A stretch of DNA of 61,385 bases. Origin: Phoronis australis (Eukaryota; Phoronida; Phoronidae). The stretch lies in assembly GCA_002633005.1 (NCBI GenBank), contig NMRA01000083.1, positions 1 to 61,385 on the forward strand. The letters run 5' to 3'. The notes beneath the pieces were generated by a model, which saw only the letters and a program-made list of their open reading frames with translations, was not told where the DNA came from and did no database searches. This document shows, piece after piece, positions 44,897-56,545 of the stretch (position 1 is the stretch's first letter; every line of letters starts with the position of its first letter). Both the position numbers and the translations under genes were made by a program.

Positions 44897-46666
44897 AACA
44901 AGAGCAACGCGCAATGCGCCCACGAATGTATAGCAAATGGTGAGCTTTTAGGGTTATTTATTTGTATCAAAAATGGCCACTAGATGGCGCAAAAACGTAC
45001 AGTCCATTCAAAAACGGAACATGCCATATTTCATAAAAATCTGTCAAGGAACTTCAGAGAAACAAAGGAAAACAGAACAAAATGAAATTGCCACTTGTAG
45101 GCACAGCGTCTGTTCGATCTGTCTGAAAGTCGTCGACTGTTATCTTCAAATCTTATTCACTTACTAAATTTAATAAAGTGGGTTTTCGAGATACAGCTAT
45201 GGGTGCAAAACAAAACAAAACTACCACTAAGAGGCACCACAGTAGTCAGTCGCCATCATCAAACGTCCTCTTCACACTGAAAACATATACGCCAATTTTC
45301 AAAACCATACCTAGAATGATTTGGTTGATAGAGGGGTGGACGCCAAATACAAGATTTGAAAACAACAAAAAATGGCCACCAGGTGGCGCAAAATACCTCG
45401 ATTCCATCCAAAAACAGGATGATAGCGTCATCTCACCAATAGATGCCTATATTCAAAATTTCATGAAAATCCTTCGAGGACCTTTGAAGATAGACTGGTA
45501 AACGTAAAAAACTAAAATTGCCACTACGGGGCACACCAGTAGTCAGATCCGCCCGAAAGTCGTCGTCATTCATTGTCAAAATCATATAAATGCACTTGCT
45601 AAATTAAGTAAAGATAATGCAAACGATTTAATAGATACAGCCATGAGCGCAAAAAACAAAACTGCCACTAGGAGGCACCACAGTAGTCGAACTCGTTGGA
45701 AAATTCTGGTCAGCCGTCCACTTCATACTAAAAACATACATGCCAATTTTCACAATTATCGAGAAAGCGGTTTGGTTAATAGACGAGTGGAGTCAAAAAA
45801 ACAGACTCGAAAAGAGTAAAAATGGCCACTAGGTGGCGCAAACTAGGTCGAATCCATCTGAAAACGGAGAGATAGCGTCACCTCATTAACAGATGCTTGT
45901 ATGCCAAATTTTATGAAAATACGTTGAAGACCTTTGCTAACATCATATAAATACACTTACAAAATTTAGTAAAGATCCTGCAAACGGTTCAGAAGATACA
46001 GCCATAGGCGCAAAAAACTGCCACTAGGACGCGCCACAGTAGTCGAAGTCGTCGGAAAATCATCGCCAACCGTCCACTTCATAGTTAATATAAAAATATA
46101 ATAATCGCAGGCGGTCTGATACACGTTGTAACAGACGTGCGCAGGCCTCGCATGTGGGCCCATTGCACTGATCACCTGGAAATATTTTTTATGCTTTATT
46201 GATATATGGTTAAAACCGAGCTGAGGAGCTAGAAACCTGGCTCAAGGGTTTAGCAGTTAGAACATACATACCAATTTTCACAATCATCCTTTGAGCGATC
46301 TGGTTGATAGAGCGGTGGACGCAAAAAACAGACTCGAGAACAGTAAAAATGGCAACTAGGTGGCGCAAACTACGTCAAATCCATCCGAAAACGAGACGAA
46401 AGCGTCACCTCACTAATAGGTGCCTATATACCGAATTTTATGAAAATCCGTTCATGACTTTTCAAGAAACAGAAGTAAACGTAAAAAACTAAAATTGCCT
46501 CTAGGGGGCACACCGGTAATCGCATCCGTCCGAAAATTCACTCATGCAGTTCCATCTACAGAAGGAACACATGTGCAAAATTTCATGAACATCGTCAAGG
46601 CGTTTTGGAGACAGAGCAGCGGACGCCGGACGGAGATGACGGCACATATAAATATGTGAGCGCATA
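44897..46666 (+). repeat. CTCF-motif repeat element, largest array
   Basis: The element starts AACAAGAGCAACGCGCAATG, close in sequence and spacing to the 32489 copy, and ends with the GGAC tract and hairpin near 46640-46660. It contains monomers with cores at 44977, 45091, 45224, 45376, 45521, 45665, 45826, about 46023, about 46353 and about 46498. Four match the CTCF core closely: 44977 (CCACTAGATGGCGC), 45376 (CCACCAGGTGGCGC), 45826 (CCACTAGGTGGCGC) and, with one mismatch, 46353. The monomers fall into three types in the order A-B-C, repeating every 400-450 bp. One B monomer is truncated at about 45930 and a 167-bp insert interrupts at 46088. Confidence 0.87.
46088..46254. mobile_element. 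Short insertion (SINE-like?) inside the repeat array
   Basis: Compared with sibling monomers, 167 bp are inserted between duplicated AGTTA (46083-46087 and 46255-46259). One end is AT-rich (TAATATAAAAATATAATAAT). I could not find convincing tRNA box A and B motifs, so the SINE label is tentative. Confidence 0.55.
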
Positions 46667-47544
46667 AAAAACAATAGAGTCTATACCCAAAATCACAGAT
46701 TTTTTTTGACTTAGCACATACGTGTGGTTTGGTAAGATGTAGAAAAATCTCACTTCTTTAGAATTTCCATCCATTATTTCTCTTTTTAAGACCTGTACCT
46801 TCATTTTGCAACAAAATTGGGCGCGGAAGTAGACATGTTTGAATGCATTTTACTAGCATGTATAGTAAGCTGATAACAAATGAATGATACGGCTTGAAAG
46901 GACTATGACAGAATAATACTTAGTAATATTTGCCCGTTCTTAGTTTGCTCAAACACCAATATGGAACTCTTTGAACATGTAATTGGCTTGCAAAAACACT
47001 ACCTCAGCATCTTGTTTGCGAGAGAAAAAGCAGACAGCATTACTAATTGTTTTTCACTGAAAACCACACTGATGATTAATGTTTATTACAAAAATTATGT
47101 ACATAAATTATGACTGCCATGCGTACTTCGTCTCTATAATAGATGGCGTCGCTGTTTGTCTCCATGGAGACTGTGGACGCGACTAGAAGCCCAATCTACC
47201 TTCTCTCATGTTTTATCTTCGTTATGAGTGCCGCCGGCATAGGAAGGGCGGCACTTCAAGGGGTTATGGCCCTCTTTTCAGTGCAAAAATTCGTCAACTT
47301 GGTCAAAATTATTGCAATTTTACGTTCATATTGTGGCAAGTTGCTAGTCTCTAAATCGCCAAAAATTTGGAGTTTGCACCCCCAGTCACCCCAACATCGA
47401 ATATTTCTGGCAGTGCAGCAAACATTCAAGGTCAATAGAAAACAATTCATGAAAGACAATTTTATTAATGACTCAGTTCATGACAGACATTAGGTCAACA
47501 AAGTTCAACACAAGTAAAGGCCTGGACTAACATACCGAGGGACT
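46667..47544. other. Unannotated; contains a possible X-box
   Basis: GTCTCCATGGAGAC (47158-47171) is a perfect palindrome that also fits the RFX half-site pattern. The overlapping 116-codon plus frame 47143-47493 (MASLFVSMETVDATRS...) has a hydrophobic stretch but no recognised family. Confidence 0.4.
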
Positions 47545-47745
47545 GCCTCTGTGGCACAGCAAGGGGGGGTCAGTTGCCCCCGGGCGCTTGATGAAGAGGG
47601 TGCCAAACATTTTTTGTCCAACTGGGGGCACCAGGCATTTGGTAACTGGGGGATTATATGGTTACCGACCGAGGTGGGGTGGGAGGCGGGGGTGCCACTT
47701 GAGATGTCGACGGAGGGCAAGGAGGTGCTCGCTACGCCACTGGAC
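47545..47745. mobile_element. MITE with GTGGCNNAGC ends
   Basis: The left end CTGTGGCACAGCAAGGGGGG and the right end GAGGTGCTCGCTACGCCACTGG are imperfect inverted copies (CAGTGGCGTAGC type) around a G- and C-rich interior. No exact target duplication was seen. Confidence 0.5.
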
Positions 47746-47875
47746 TGACTATTGTCATTTCAGGTGTTTAGGGTACAGACATTTTCTGTTTGGGTGAAAA
47801 CCTGCACCAAATTCTCTTCGGTGAACATCACAAATGATTTGACTCCACGACTGGTCCTGCTCAGTCATAGAGAAC

Positions 47876-47967
47876 CCTACACGAGTCTCAGGTTTGTGAC
47901 ATGGGAGGAATTTTGACGAAATTTCCAAGAGGTTTTGCCCATGTCATCAACCTGAGACGAGTGTAGG
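47876..47967. repeat. Hairpin of about 30-bp arms
   Basis: CCCTACACGAGTCTCAGGTT and TGTGACATGGG pair with GCCCATGTCATCAACCTGAG and ACGAGTGTAGG across a roughly 30-nt loop. An inverted partial copy lies at 50083-50147. Confidence 0.75.
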
Positions 47968-50082
47968 ATATGTTTTCTCACATGAACCGTAAAAACGATC
48001 TTTTTTGCCGAAAAACTCCACGTGTCTAAAACTTTCAACGACGCAACTTTTGTAAAAATACGCTTGCGCCTGTAAAGTAATTCAGTTACTTTTTGTTAAT
48101 AGTTTTATTTTAAGCTTAACAGTTGTAAATTGCATTCAACTTTCGTATTAAATACTCAAGTCAGAATCTAATAGTCTTTGTAGTTGTAATATTAAAACTT
48201 AAACAAGCGAAACGCAGAGCGTCAAAACTCAAAGGTATATATTTCCATTTAAAAACTCTAAAGATTATTAAGATTAACATGTTAAGGAAGAAAACAAAAG
48301 AGTTACATGTACAAGTTTTTTGATATATCCTCAAACCTAATGTCAACTGACTCATTGGGCAAAGGTCATCGGCTGGTTCAGTTTTGGTAGTGACTGCGCA
48401 ATACGTCCAGAAAACAACTTGTTTTCATTTGAAAGAGCTTAGACTTGATTTTTATAGCAATCTAATGACTAATTCTTGTTCAAAGATTCGATCGAATGGT
48501 CTTTTAATTCTGCTCATCATTTTCGAAATAGACTGTTTTGCAAGACAATTTTCACTAAAATGTAAAGTTGAGGCACGATATTTTTGCTCAATCAACAAGA
48601 TTAACTTTTTAGTTGTATATTCAAAAAGTTACGTAAAGCTACACGGTGCAATATGGCGGTAAGGGGGTCATAAAACAACCACTACAATTAGCTTAGAAAA
48701 GTGATCTATGAATTATCTCCCCTGTCTAGCACAATGCCGTCAAATTGGAATAAATGCCAAATAATTATGCACAACTTTTGTGAGTACTTTAGGGGTGCAA
48801 TTTTATTTTGGTGTTTTTAGTTCATTTATTATGTGTTTTCAAAATCTAAAAATTTCCCCCAAATAAAGTTGCACATTTTTAAGAAATTTGGGTTTGAAGT
48901 TATGTAATAGTTACCAAAGAGCTTAGTGAATTTAAATTTGTAAAAATAGCACTTTTTGTAAAGCAAGTAACCAGGTTCTCCTCAATATCATCGTATTTAA
49001 CAATAATACACCCACATTACTTGTTTCACTTTTGCAGAGGAGTTGCAAACAGTGAAATTTAATATGACCAATTGCAATTTAATGCTCCAGCAGCGAAATT
49101 AAGGGTTATTGAGTGCACAAAATGTGGCATTTAGAATTTCGTTTGCCGCTTTCATGCTCATAGTTACTGGTATCAGGTTGGCCTCAGACAGGCCAAGGTA
49201 TTTGAGGATATGCACACCGGACAGCTTCGGCATCCTCTGCCTGATATGCATTCTATTTTTGTTACTTGAGCTTTGGTGATGTTGGATTGAGTGCCCAATA
49301 AACTGTAGTCATTTTTGGCGAGCTTCATGTCTAGTGTTATTGTGACATAGACTTGTTCTTTAACCAGGTGTAGGTGACGTGGTCAAAGATGTGGTGGACT
49401 AAGGAGGTCTGTTGTTTGTTAGAGACAGTATACGACTGGTCAAACGCCGTGTTCACTTCACAGTATTTATATATTCATTTTGTACGTTTCAGAGGGACAT
49501 TCGTCTTGCTCAATAAAGCATAATTAGAAATACCCGAGGGTTATTGTCTAAAAAACGTCAGGGAAATGTTATTCATATATCAATGTTTTCATTTTTTGAT
49601 GAAAATAAACGTCATACATGTTAGTAGTAGTTAATGCTCATCCTATATCTTGCTGACAAGTTGCGCGCGACGTTTTTTCATACTATGAATTACTTTTTAC
49701 CGGATTTTTTGCAGACAAGCCCGGGACGTTTTCCTTAGAAAATGTCAATTTCGGGACAAATACTTAAATACAAATATACGTCTGGTTGTAACCATATAAA
49801 GTTCCAAATATCCGCCCTGGGCGTATTTTGCGGAAAATACGCCCACTGGGCGCCAAACGAATGCAATATGTCGATGGTAAGGTCCCGCAACATCCAAGGA
49901 AAATATTCAACAGAGATGGAGAGCTAAGTCTTGAAGACGAGTTTTTCATGACTTCAGTACGATTACGTGTTGAAATGCTTATGAATGATCTTGTAATAAA
50001 CTTTGACGTTAGTCAATGTTATTGTCCAAATGTTGTTAATACACGGATTGACTTCGTTATTGGCCCTTAATAGAGAATTGTA

Positions 50083-50147
50083 CACCAGTCTCAGGTTTAT
50101 GACATGGGCAAAACCTCATGGCATTTTCGTCAAAATCCCGAGTCAAG
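50083..50147. repeat. Inverted partial copy of the 47.9 kb hairpin
   Basis: GTCTCAGGTTTATGACATGG, GCAAAACCTCATGG and TTTTCGTCAAAATCCC match the reverse complement of 47890-47965. One outer arm is missing. Confidence 0.7.
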
Positions 50148-51239
50148 CATAAAGGGTCACTGAAGAAAGTAAGCGGTTTTTAAGTGATAGTTTTAAGTAT
50201 AGAATGTATTTTTGACGAGGTGAAAACTCTTAATCGTTGTAACGTATTTCGCCTACCACCCTTTTAAAATACACCGGACGAAGCGATGGGTAATATTGCA
50301 GCCCCCAACCAGCCAACTGAAGCCGAGGGGCTACGTGTTGCTTACAGCCCTATTTGCATGTACACGAAGTTCTACTACTGTAATGCCACAAGATGTCACT
50401 TTCTAAATTTACCTTCTGCACTAAAGAGTCTGATGGCAACTCTGATACAACCAACCAGTTTGAAAGTAAAACTTGTAAACAAGATAATTCTGCAATCTAA
50501 ATAATGTTTCTGCTGTCAATTAAAGACTTTCACTCACTGTTTGTATTTCATGTTACTTAGTAATTGCAATAGGTAGTTGACACTTGACAACCAAAAACGC
50601 GCATTTTCAGCTGCATTTCTATGCATGGAATAAAAAGAAGACCAGACTATTAACCTTTATTGTTGTTACTTTTATTCATCGTCTACAAATTTCAAGAGTC
50701 ATTTTGTTACAGTTTGCTCTATCCTTACCAATAACTTAGTTTGAGTTTGGGTACTTAAATTAGTGGGCACGACAAAACGAGTGCACCCACAAATGGGGAT
50801 AATTTCATTATTTGAAAATTATATTTTTTGGACTGGCGGATGAATATTATACATGCCTACACACTATCGAATGTCAGTCCCTAATCTACTAGGATAGGTC
50901 TTGTTACCAAGAAAGGTAATTTTTAAGCTGAAATTTTCCAAGTTTCAAGTAAAAATTTAACGGGGGTATTGAAAATAAACGCAGAGATCTATGAGTGTAT
51001 TATGTTGGTTGGTGTTTTTTGAGGTAGATATGGATTCACTGGTGGAGTTTCAGCCAATTCTGTGACCGGTCATGTACATTTTTTATTTGATTCCATAGGT
51101 TCCATCACAAATTGGTATTTAACTTGTTTTACAAATTCTTCATCATGTAACAAACTATTTTAAAGCTCTAAAACCCTATCCTTTTAAAAAATTAGATCAA
51201 CGAATTTCAAAAAGTAATACGACAATGGTCAGTTCTATA

Positions 51240-51785
51240 CTCTTACTACTGCCAACGCCTGCATTGCATCTACGATTTTAGGGGTGTTTATTAATATCAT
51301 TAAACATGGTCATTACATGGCGCAGAATACGTCAAACCCGTCCTCAAAACGGGAAAGCGTCGTCGTTGCTCCCCTAATGCAAAGAACTCTGATCAAACCA
51401 AGGCAAATGTAAAAACTAAAATTGCCACTAGAGGGCACTGAGTTTGTCAGCCGTTCAAAAGTCGTGGGCAGTAGCTGTCACATTCATGCTAGTTTAAGAT
51501 GCAATCGTTAAAAACTAAAATTGCTACTACAGGACACAATTGTAGTCGGATCAGTCCGAAAATCCATCAAGAAATTCCAAAGAGGAAAACGGAGAAAATA
51601 AAATGGCCACTAAGGAGCACCGCCGCAGTTGGATCCGTCCGAACGTCATGGTCATCCGTTGTCATCTCCATACAAATACACTTGCAAAATTCAACAAACA
51701 TCCAGCAGACAGTTTAGGAGATACAGACACAACAAAGAAAACAAAACTGTCACATGGAGGCGCCACAGTAGTCAGGGAACGATTT
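51240..51785 (+). repeat. CTCF-motif repeat element, 3'-truncated copy
   Basis: Degraded monomers start near 51306, 51425, 51522, 51607 and 51751. Only the 51425 core is intact (CCACTAGAGGGCAC, 51425-51438). The terminal GGAC tract and hairpin are absent. Confidence 0.75.
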
Positions 51786-53454
51786 TGATGACCGCGTACA
51801 GATTACATGTTTAACGGATTAACGTACTCCAAGTACTATACATGTATTGGCAATTCCAAAGATTTCAGCGGCTTTTGGAGTACAAGTTCTAACTCATGCC
51901 ACGTCTGGAATGAACCAAAATACACGTTAACGCCGATGAATTAGAAAAATATCTTAGGACACTCTCAAACCCCGTGGGATGCCCAGTCTCCCAGGTTTCT
52001 CTCGTTGTCCGTCAAGAATGTGCAAGCATGCCTTTGGTAATGACTTATAATATTCTGTTTTGATGAACAAGGAATTTGTTAGTTCCTAATTTGCATGATG
52101 TTTATTTATCTATGAACATAGGCAGACTCATAGATGAATTTTTGACAATTAGAAACTATTATCTAATCCGTAAGTACACTAGGCGATTTTTGCCTATCCC
52201 AAATAAAAGTTCAAAGGTATTGATGAAATTGGAACAGTTCTCAGTACATGTGTCCCAAAAATGTACTCGCATTTCAAATGGCAATGAGTGCATTTTTATT
52301 GACTTAAGAACAAGATAGGTGGGTTAAATTTACGAACAGATCAAAACGGAATTAATTCTTTAAATCAAAATTAAACGCATTGGGCATTAACCTGGGAAGT
52401 AAAATTGTCTTTGCACTTTCTTGATTTTTTTAGTTTTCAGTAGCATTGGGCAAAAAAAACTTCATTCTCCATTGCAACACAGAGTCATTTGTTTGCCATT
52501 CCCGTGCATACAGAGCGCTTGTTAGCTCACGCACGGCGCATACACTTTCGAAACAAGGCCAGGGATCAGAATTTGATCAAAAGAATTTGAACTCCCAGAG
52601 TTGTACTGGGGTATGAGTACATTTTTGGGACACCCCGTGTATCAATTGTCCCCAGACACCAGAAAATGGGCTACCCTCGTTTTAACAAGGGATTTTGAAA
52701 CAACTTCAAAGGCAATGCACTACGGTCATCCCAGACGGATTTGTACAAGCTCGAGCTGCCTATCTCAAAAGAAATACAATTGAGCTAATCATCAAATTCG
52801 TATTTTCATTCCTTCAGTAGGCGTGAGCTGTTAGCTAACAAACAGCTATACTTCACTTGAGGCACCCCAGCTCCCAGGTATCCGTCTGTGTTCATTCTCG
52901 CTCTCCATAAATTTTGTTGAAACATGGTTACTCCGGCAAGTTCGCCCCCGGCCCCCTCCCCTCAATAATATTTAACCTTCTTACTGGCCTGCAATCCTAA
53001 ATACTACGTCTCATACACAAACAAATGCCTAAACATTTAGAAAATATACAACCAAATTTGTATAACAAGAACCAAAATGTGAATCAAAACTCAACAAACA
53101 TTACGCTCAGGTAGAATATCAATACCTTTCCACAGACAACATGGCCGTTCATTAAGGAATCGTTCCTGAATTGATGTACATGTACAAGAAACTCACTTCG
53201 AAACGAGGGTAGTAGCATAGACGGTAAGAAGAAAATAAACGATTTTCTTTTTTTCGGTCGAGGTACAACACTGTGTTCAAAAAGGCTTGTAGTTTGATAA
53301 CAAAAAGATTGAAACATGTAGCATAGTACGCACTACTTTGGTTTATACAGCCCCTGGATGTAGTCCAACATCTACAGACGCACAACAGACGGCTTTCATA
53401 GCCAGTGAATTACGACTGAGTGTGCAGTTATTAGTGTTATAAATGACTGTAACT
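51786..53454. other. Unannotated stretch
   Basis: Short frames on both strands, none recognised. No repeats or transposon ends seen. Confidence 0.45.
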
Positions 53455-53735
53455 AGTAATTCTCTTAAAGACAGTGTACTCACTATGTCCACAGCGTTTC
53501 TGGATGAAAAAACGACTTCGTAAACGTGTCACCTTCGGTTAGTTCAACCTGGATAAGTATTCCGTTGGTTCAAACAGGAAAGGTGTATTGTTACTCAAAA
53601 TCAATAGTTACGTAACACCGACGATCGGGTATAGGTACGACCGCCTGCTACTATTGACCACTAACAATAGTTTGAACAGAGCCATAGCTCTGCACACTGT
53701 TCTTCAGGTTGCATAACTTTCGGGGCCAGGTGTGC
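53455..53735. repeat. Dispersed repeat, copy B (pairs with 20700-20985)
   Basis: Colinear with 20700-20985 through AGTGTACTCACTATGTCCAC, GATGAAAAAACGACTTCGTAA and CAGGTTGCATAAC. Confidence 0.65.
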
Positions 53736-53744
53736 GTTTAGTAG

Positions 53745-53780
53745 ACGCTAGGACTTACGCTAGGACTTACGCTAGGACCT
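53745..53780. repeat. 12-bp tandem repeat, three copies
   Basis: ACGCTAGGACTT repeats at 53745, 53757 and 53769, the last copy changed to ACGCTAGGACCT. Confidence 0.85.
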
Positions 53781-53948
53781 AGCTAAAATCTAGTCAAAGT
53801 CACGTGTTTGTGTTTAAAATACACGGCAATATCTCACGTAATCTCGTGAAGTCTTGCTTTTTAGCGATGTCCTGGCGTTACTGAACAGGAGGTAGACCTG
53901 GCGTGCGTTCAGTAACCAAGGTACCTAAACGACACGGTCAACTATCTC

Positions 53949-54177
53949 ATAAAGACGGGCATGGACGCATGAACACGACTCACGTACCTGGAAACGCCGT
54001 CCACTGACTCACAAACACGGGAACGGACTCACAAAACACGATCCTCGTGAATACGAGTCCGTGTCCCGCCTATTTGGGTGCGTGGATCGTGTTTTATGAG
54101 TCCGTTCCCGTGTTTGTGAGTCAGTGGACGGTGTTTGCAGGTCCGTGAGTCGTGTTCATGCGTCCGTGGGCCGTGTT

Positions 54178-54180
<3 letters not shown>
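53949..54180. repeat. Long inverted repeat of about 96-bp arms
   Basis: The arm 53949-54044 (ATAAAGACGGGCATGGACGC ... CACGATCC) pairs with 54084-54180 (GGATCGTGTTTTATGAGTCC ... CCGTGTTTAT) with scattered mismatches. The arms themselves contain repeated GGACTCACAAACACG-like words. The spacer is about 39 bp. Confidence 0.8.
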
Positions 54181-54219
<39 letters not shown>

Positions 54220-54220
54220 N
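54181..54220. repeat. GT dinucleotide microsatellite ending at an N
   Basis: About 18 GT units follow the inverted repeat directly and stop at the N at 54220, so the true length may be under-assembled. Confidence 0.9.
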
Positions 54221-55457
54221 AACGGCAAGCACCCCCTCAAATTTTGCTGCAAATTTCCCTCCGCCCCTCCAGCCCTTCCCACCCCCATAAACGTCGACTC
54301 CTTTAGAGTCTACCTCCAAGGTTACGACCCGTCCCTCACTCACTACATCCTAGTCGGCTTCACTCACGGTTTCCGTCTTGGTGTCACCTCCACCTTCCCC
54401 TCTCCACCCCCTCACAATCACCCCTCTGCCCTCTCTAATCCTCTCCTCACCAGTTTATCCACTAGCGCTCGACTCTGAAATATCTTTTTCATGCCATCCC
54501 GGATCACTATAAAACAAGGACTCATTTTGTAACCCAAAACGGAAATGGAAATACAGTACACATAATCATATTGAATGTGTGGCTTATTGAAATAGGTCTA
54601 CACTGGTATCTTTTTTGTTATTTATAGTATAATATGATTTGAGAACCAAAGGCTTCTTACAAAATTTTGTGTTTAGAACAAGGGCCATTCAGTATCTGAA
54701 TAAGATTTCATGGTGTGGGTGGGTGACGTGCCGATTAAAAGGGTGATTCACCAATTTTGGCATCGAATTGGGAAAGGTTTTGTCGAGTTTGGGCCTGAAT
54801 TGATAGGATATGGTTTTCTCTAAATTTTGTATTGACAGGTTTATTTTTCAAAATTCGATTACTGTTTAGATGCCTTTGCTTTGAATAAGAAATAAATGAC
54901 TAATTATTCAGTGGGTATTCTTTTGGGTATTCATTCTGTAAGCCTCTCTGGTATTGAATTCAAGCACCCCTTTGAGTCAGGTTTTGAAACGAGTAACTTT
55001 ATTCCTGTCGTTATAAGTAATAGGTGGCTTATTGAAAAGGGTTCATGGAGGCACACTAGTGCTCATTTCTTCTGATGAATATTTTTTTAAACCTCTTAAA
55101 GATGTAATTGCATGCTCCTAATTGGCTAATGTATTACAGGAACTAAACAAAAATGCTTTTTGAATATCAACAAAGTGCAGCTGTATTCACTGACACCTTG
55201 TCAACGCAAATAGGTGACCTTCGCACTAATGACATACCTCGCGGGCTCAAATAGCACCATGTCACGATACTTACTGGATATGGCGGATCATTTTCGCTAC
55301 AAAACTTGTTCTTAAAAACATAAGACAATTTTCAAAAAACTTCATATCAGCACAATGTTTTTCAATAATTTGGCCTAGCAATCACAGAGATAAGGAATTA
55401 CTCACAAATTCAGATATACATGACCTCAGAAAACAAAAACCATTCTACAAGAGAAAA
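54221..55457. other. Unannotated stretch
   Basis: A C-rich pyrimidine stretch follows the N (54230-54460). The rest is AT-rich with no supported gene. Confidence 0.45.
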
Positions 55458-55928
55458 TTGCTAATGTACAAGCTACTGTTTTACCTTAAATTGCGTACAG
55501 GCAACCTTGCCTTTTTTGAATTCCTGGTTATAGCTGCAATTACTGCTACAAAAGTAAAGCATCGGGAAGTTATGCACACTTCAGCCTGTGTTAAGTCCAA
55601 TTTGAGGACGCTGCTGGAAGTTGCACAATGCAACAGCAAATATAAGAGTGTTTTCATTGTTTCCTTTCAGACCTACAATCTTCTACAAATTTGTTTATTC
55701 TCATTCAAAGCCTTGTGCCAGGATTTCCACAACAGACATCCAAGGTGCTACATTTCTGCACTGCAGTTGAAGGGTAGTGCTGTTGAAACTTTTTATAGTC
55801 AATAACATGCCGTACTGACAAAGAAACTGCAAAGAGAGGTCAGAGATATTGGTGCAACCCATGAGATTCCACTCAGGAAAAAGCAAAAAAGGACCGAGGG
55901 ACACAACAATGTACTGATTCACATGACA
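55458..55928 (+). pseudogene. DNA-transposon transposase C-terminal fragment (tentative)
   Basis: The frame encodes VSFQTYNLLQICLFSF, then LCQDFHNRHPRCYISALQL and KGSAVETFYSQ. A hydrophobic helix followed by GSAVET-(F/L)-(F)-SQ resembles the C-terminal end of transposase-like proteins I recall from invertebrates. One stop (55803-55805) is followed in the same frame by 41 more open codons rich in Lys and Arg, ending at 55928. No upstream catalytic domain or terminal repeats were found. The family assignment is from memory and uncertain. Confidence 0.35.
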
Positions 55929-56284
55929 TAGTCGCAGTAGTAACATGCCTACCAGTGCTCTGAATGTGATAAGACTGCTACAAGTATTTTACTAGTGCCA
56001 TTTTTGGTTCGAATAGCACCTCTCTATGTGCAAATATACGGTGTACTTTGCATTATGTTGACTGATTTTGTTGTGTAACATTATTTAAGTTAATGTGATA
56101 TCATAATGGTTGTGACGTTCATAGATCTGGAAAATGCAACAACGATAACTCTTAAAGTACAGTACATGTGTATTCTATTGTGCTGTACAACACTACAAGG
56201 ACAATTGCTACACAAATTTAGAAACAGACCACAGAAAGCTATTTGGAAAATTTGAGCAAATGATATGATACACATCAATTTAAT

Positions 56285-56545
56285 TCACGTTTTATTAACT
56301 GCTACCTGACGATAAAGTTTATCACGCAAACCCACGTCGCCTCTTGTTCGCATACTTCTGCCTTCAAAGCTTCTTCCTCCCTCTCCTCTGAGGAAACCAC
56401 CAATATGTGCATTGGTATATTTACGACAAGAATTGTTCTTACAAAGTCGCCAATCACATTTACATCGAAAATGTAGGCTTGACTTTGTAATTGTCACACC
56501 CATTGTCACCAACTCTATATTATCTTTTACCTTGGATTGTGTAGT
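56285..56545 (-). CDS. Predicted novel gene, exon 3 (terminal)
   Basis: A strong acceptor (TTGCCATGTTTCCCTTTGCAG on minus) ends at 56546 and opens 86 codons in phase 0, ending TGA at 56285. The product is basic, with a Cys cluster (RCKCDWRLCKNNSCRKYTN) and a Gly/Arg-rich tail (GEGGRSFEGRSMRTRGD). I do not recognise the family. The Cys spacing recalls CxCx..C zinc-binding tails in some transposon-linked proteins. AATAAA occurs at the 3' end of the coding region. Confidence 0.5.
   Translation of the reverse strand, partial: TTQSKVKDNIELVTMGVTITKSSLHFRCKCDWRLCKNNSCRKYTNAHIGGFLRGEGGRSFEGRSMRTRGDVGLRDKLYRQVAVNKT

Larger units (their letters stand above)
47746..51239. other. Unannotated AT-rich stretch with two hairpin elements
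   Basis: Apart from the hairpins at 47876-47967 and 50083-50147 I see no supported gene. Short plus frames (48384-48662, 49828-50070) have no recognised domain. Confidence 0.45.

Noticed and set aside
46130-46250. tRNA-derived SINE call for the 167-bp insert
   Set aside because: Box A and box B could not be placed convincingly, so only an insertion is claimed.
47543-47797. Glycine- and arginine-rich open frames as a gene
   Set aside because: They lie within a G/C-rich MITE and change frame freely.
49130-49340. Possible minus-strand exon (ISGRGCRSCPVC and nearby)
   Set aside because: The frame is short and has stops close by; no clear splice pair was found.
54124-54478. Frames crossing the GT microsatellite and the N
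   Set aside because: They consist of repeat-encoded Cys-Val or Thr-His runs and cross an ambiguous base.
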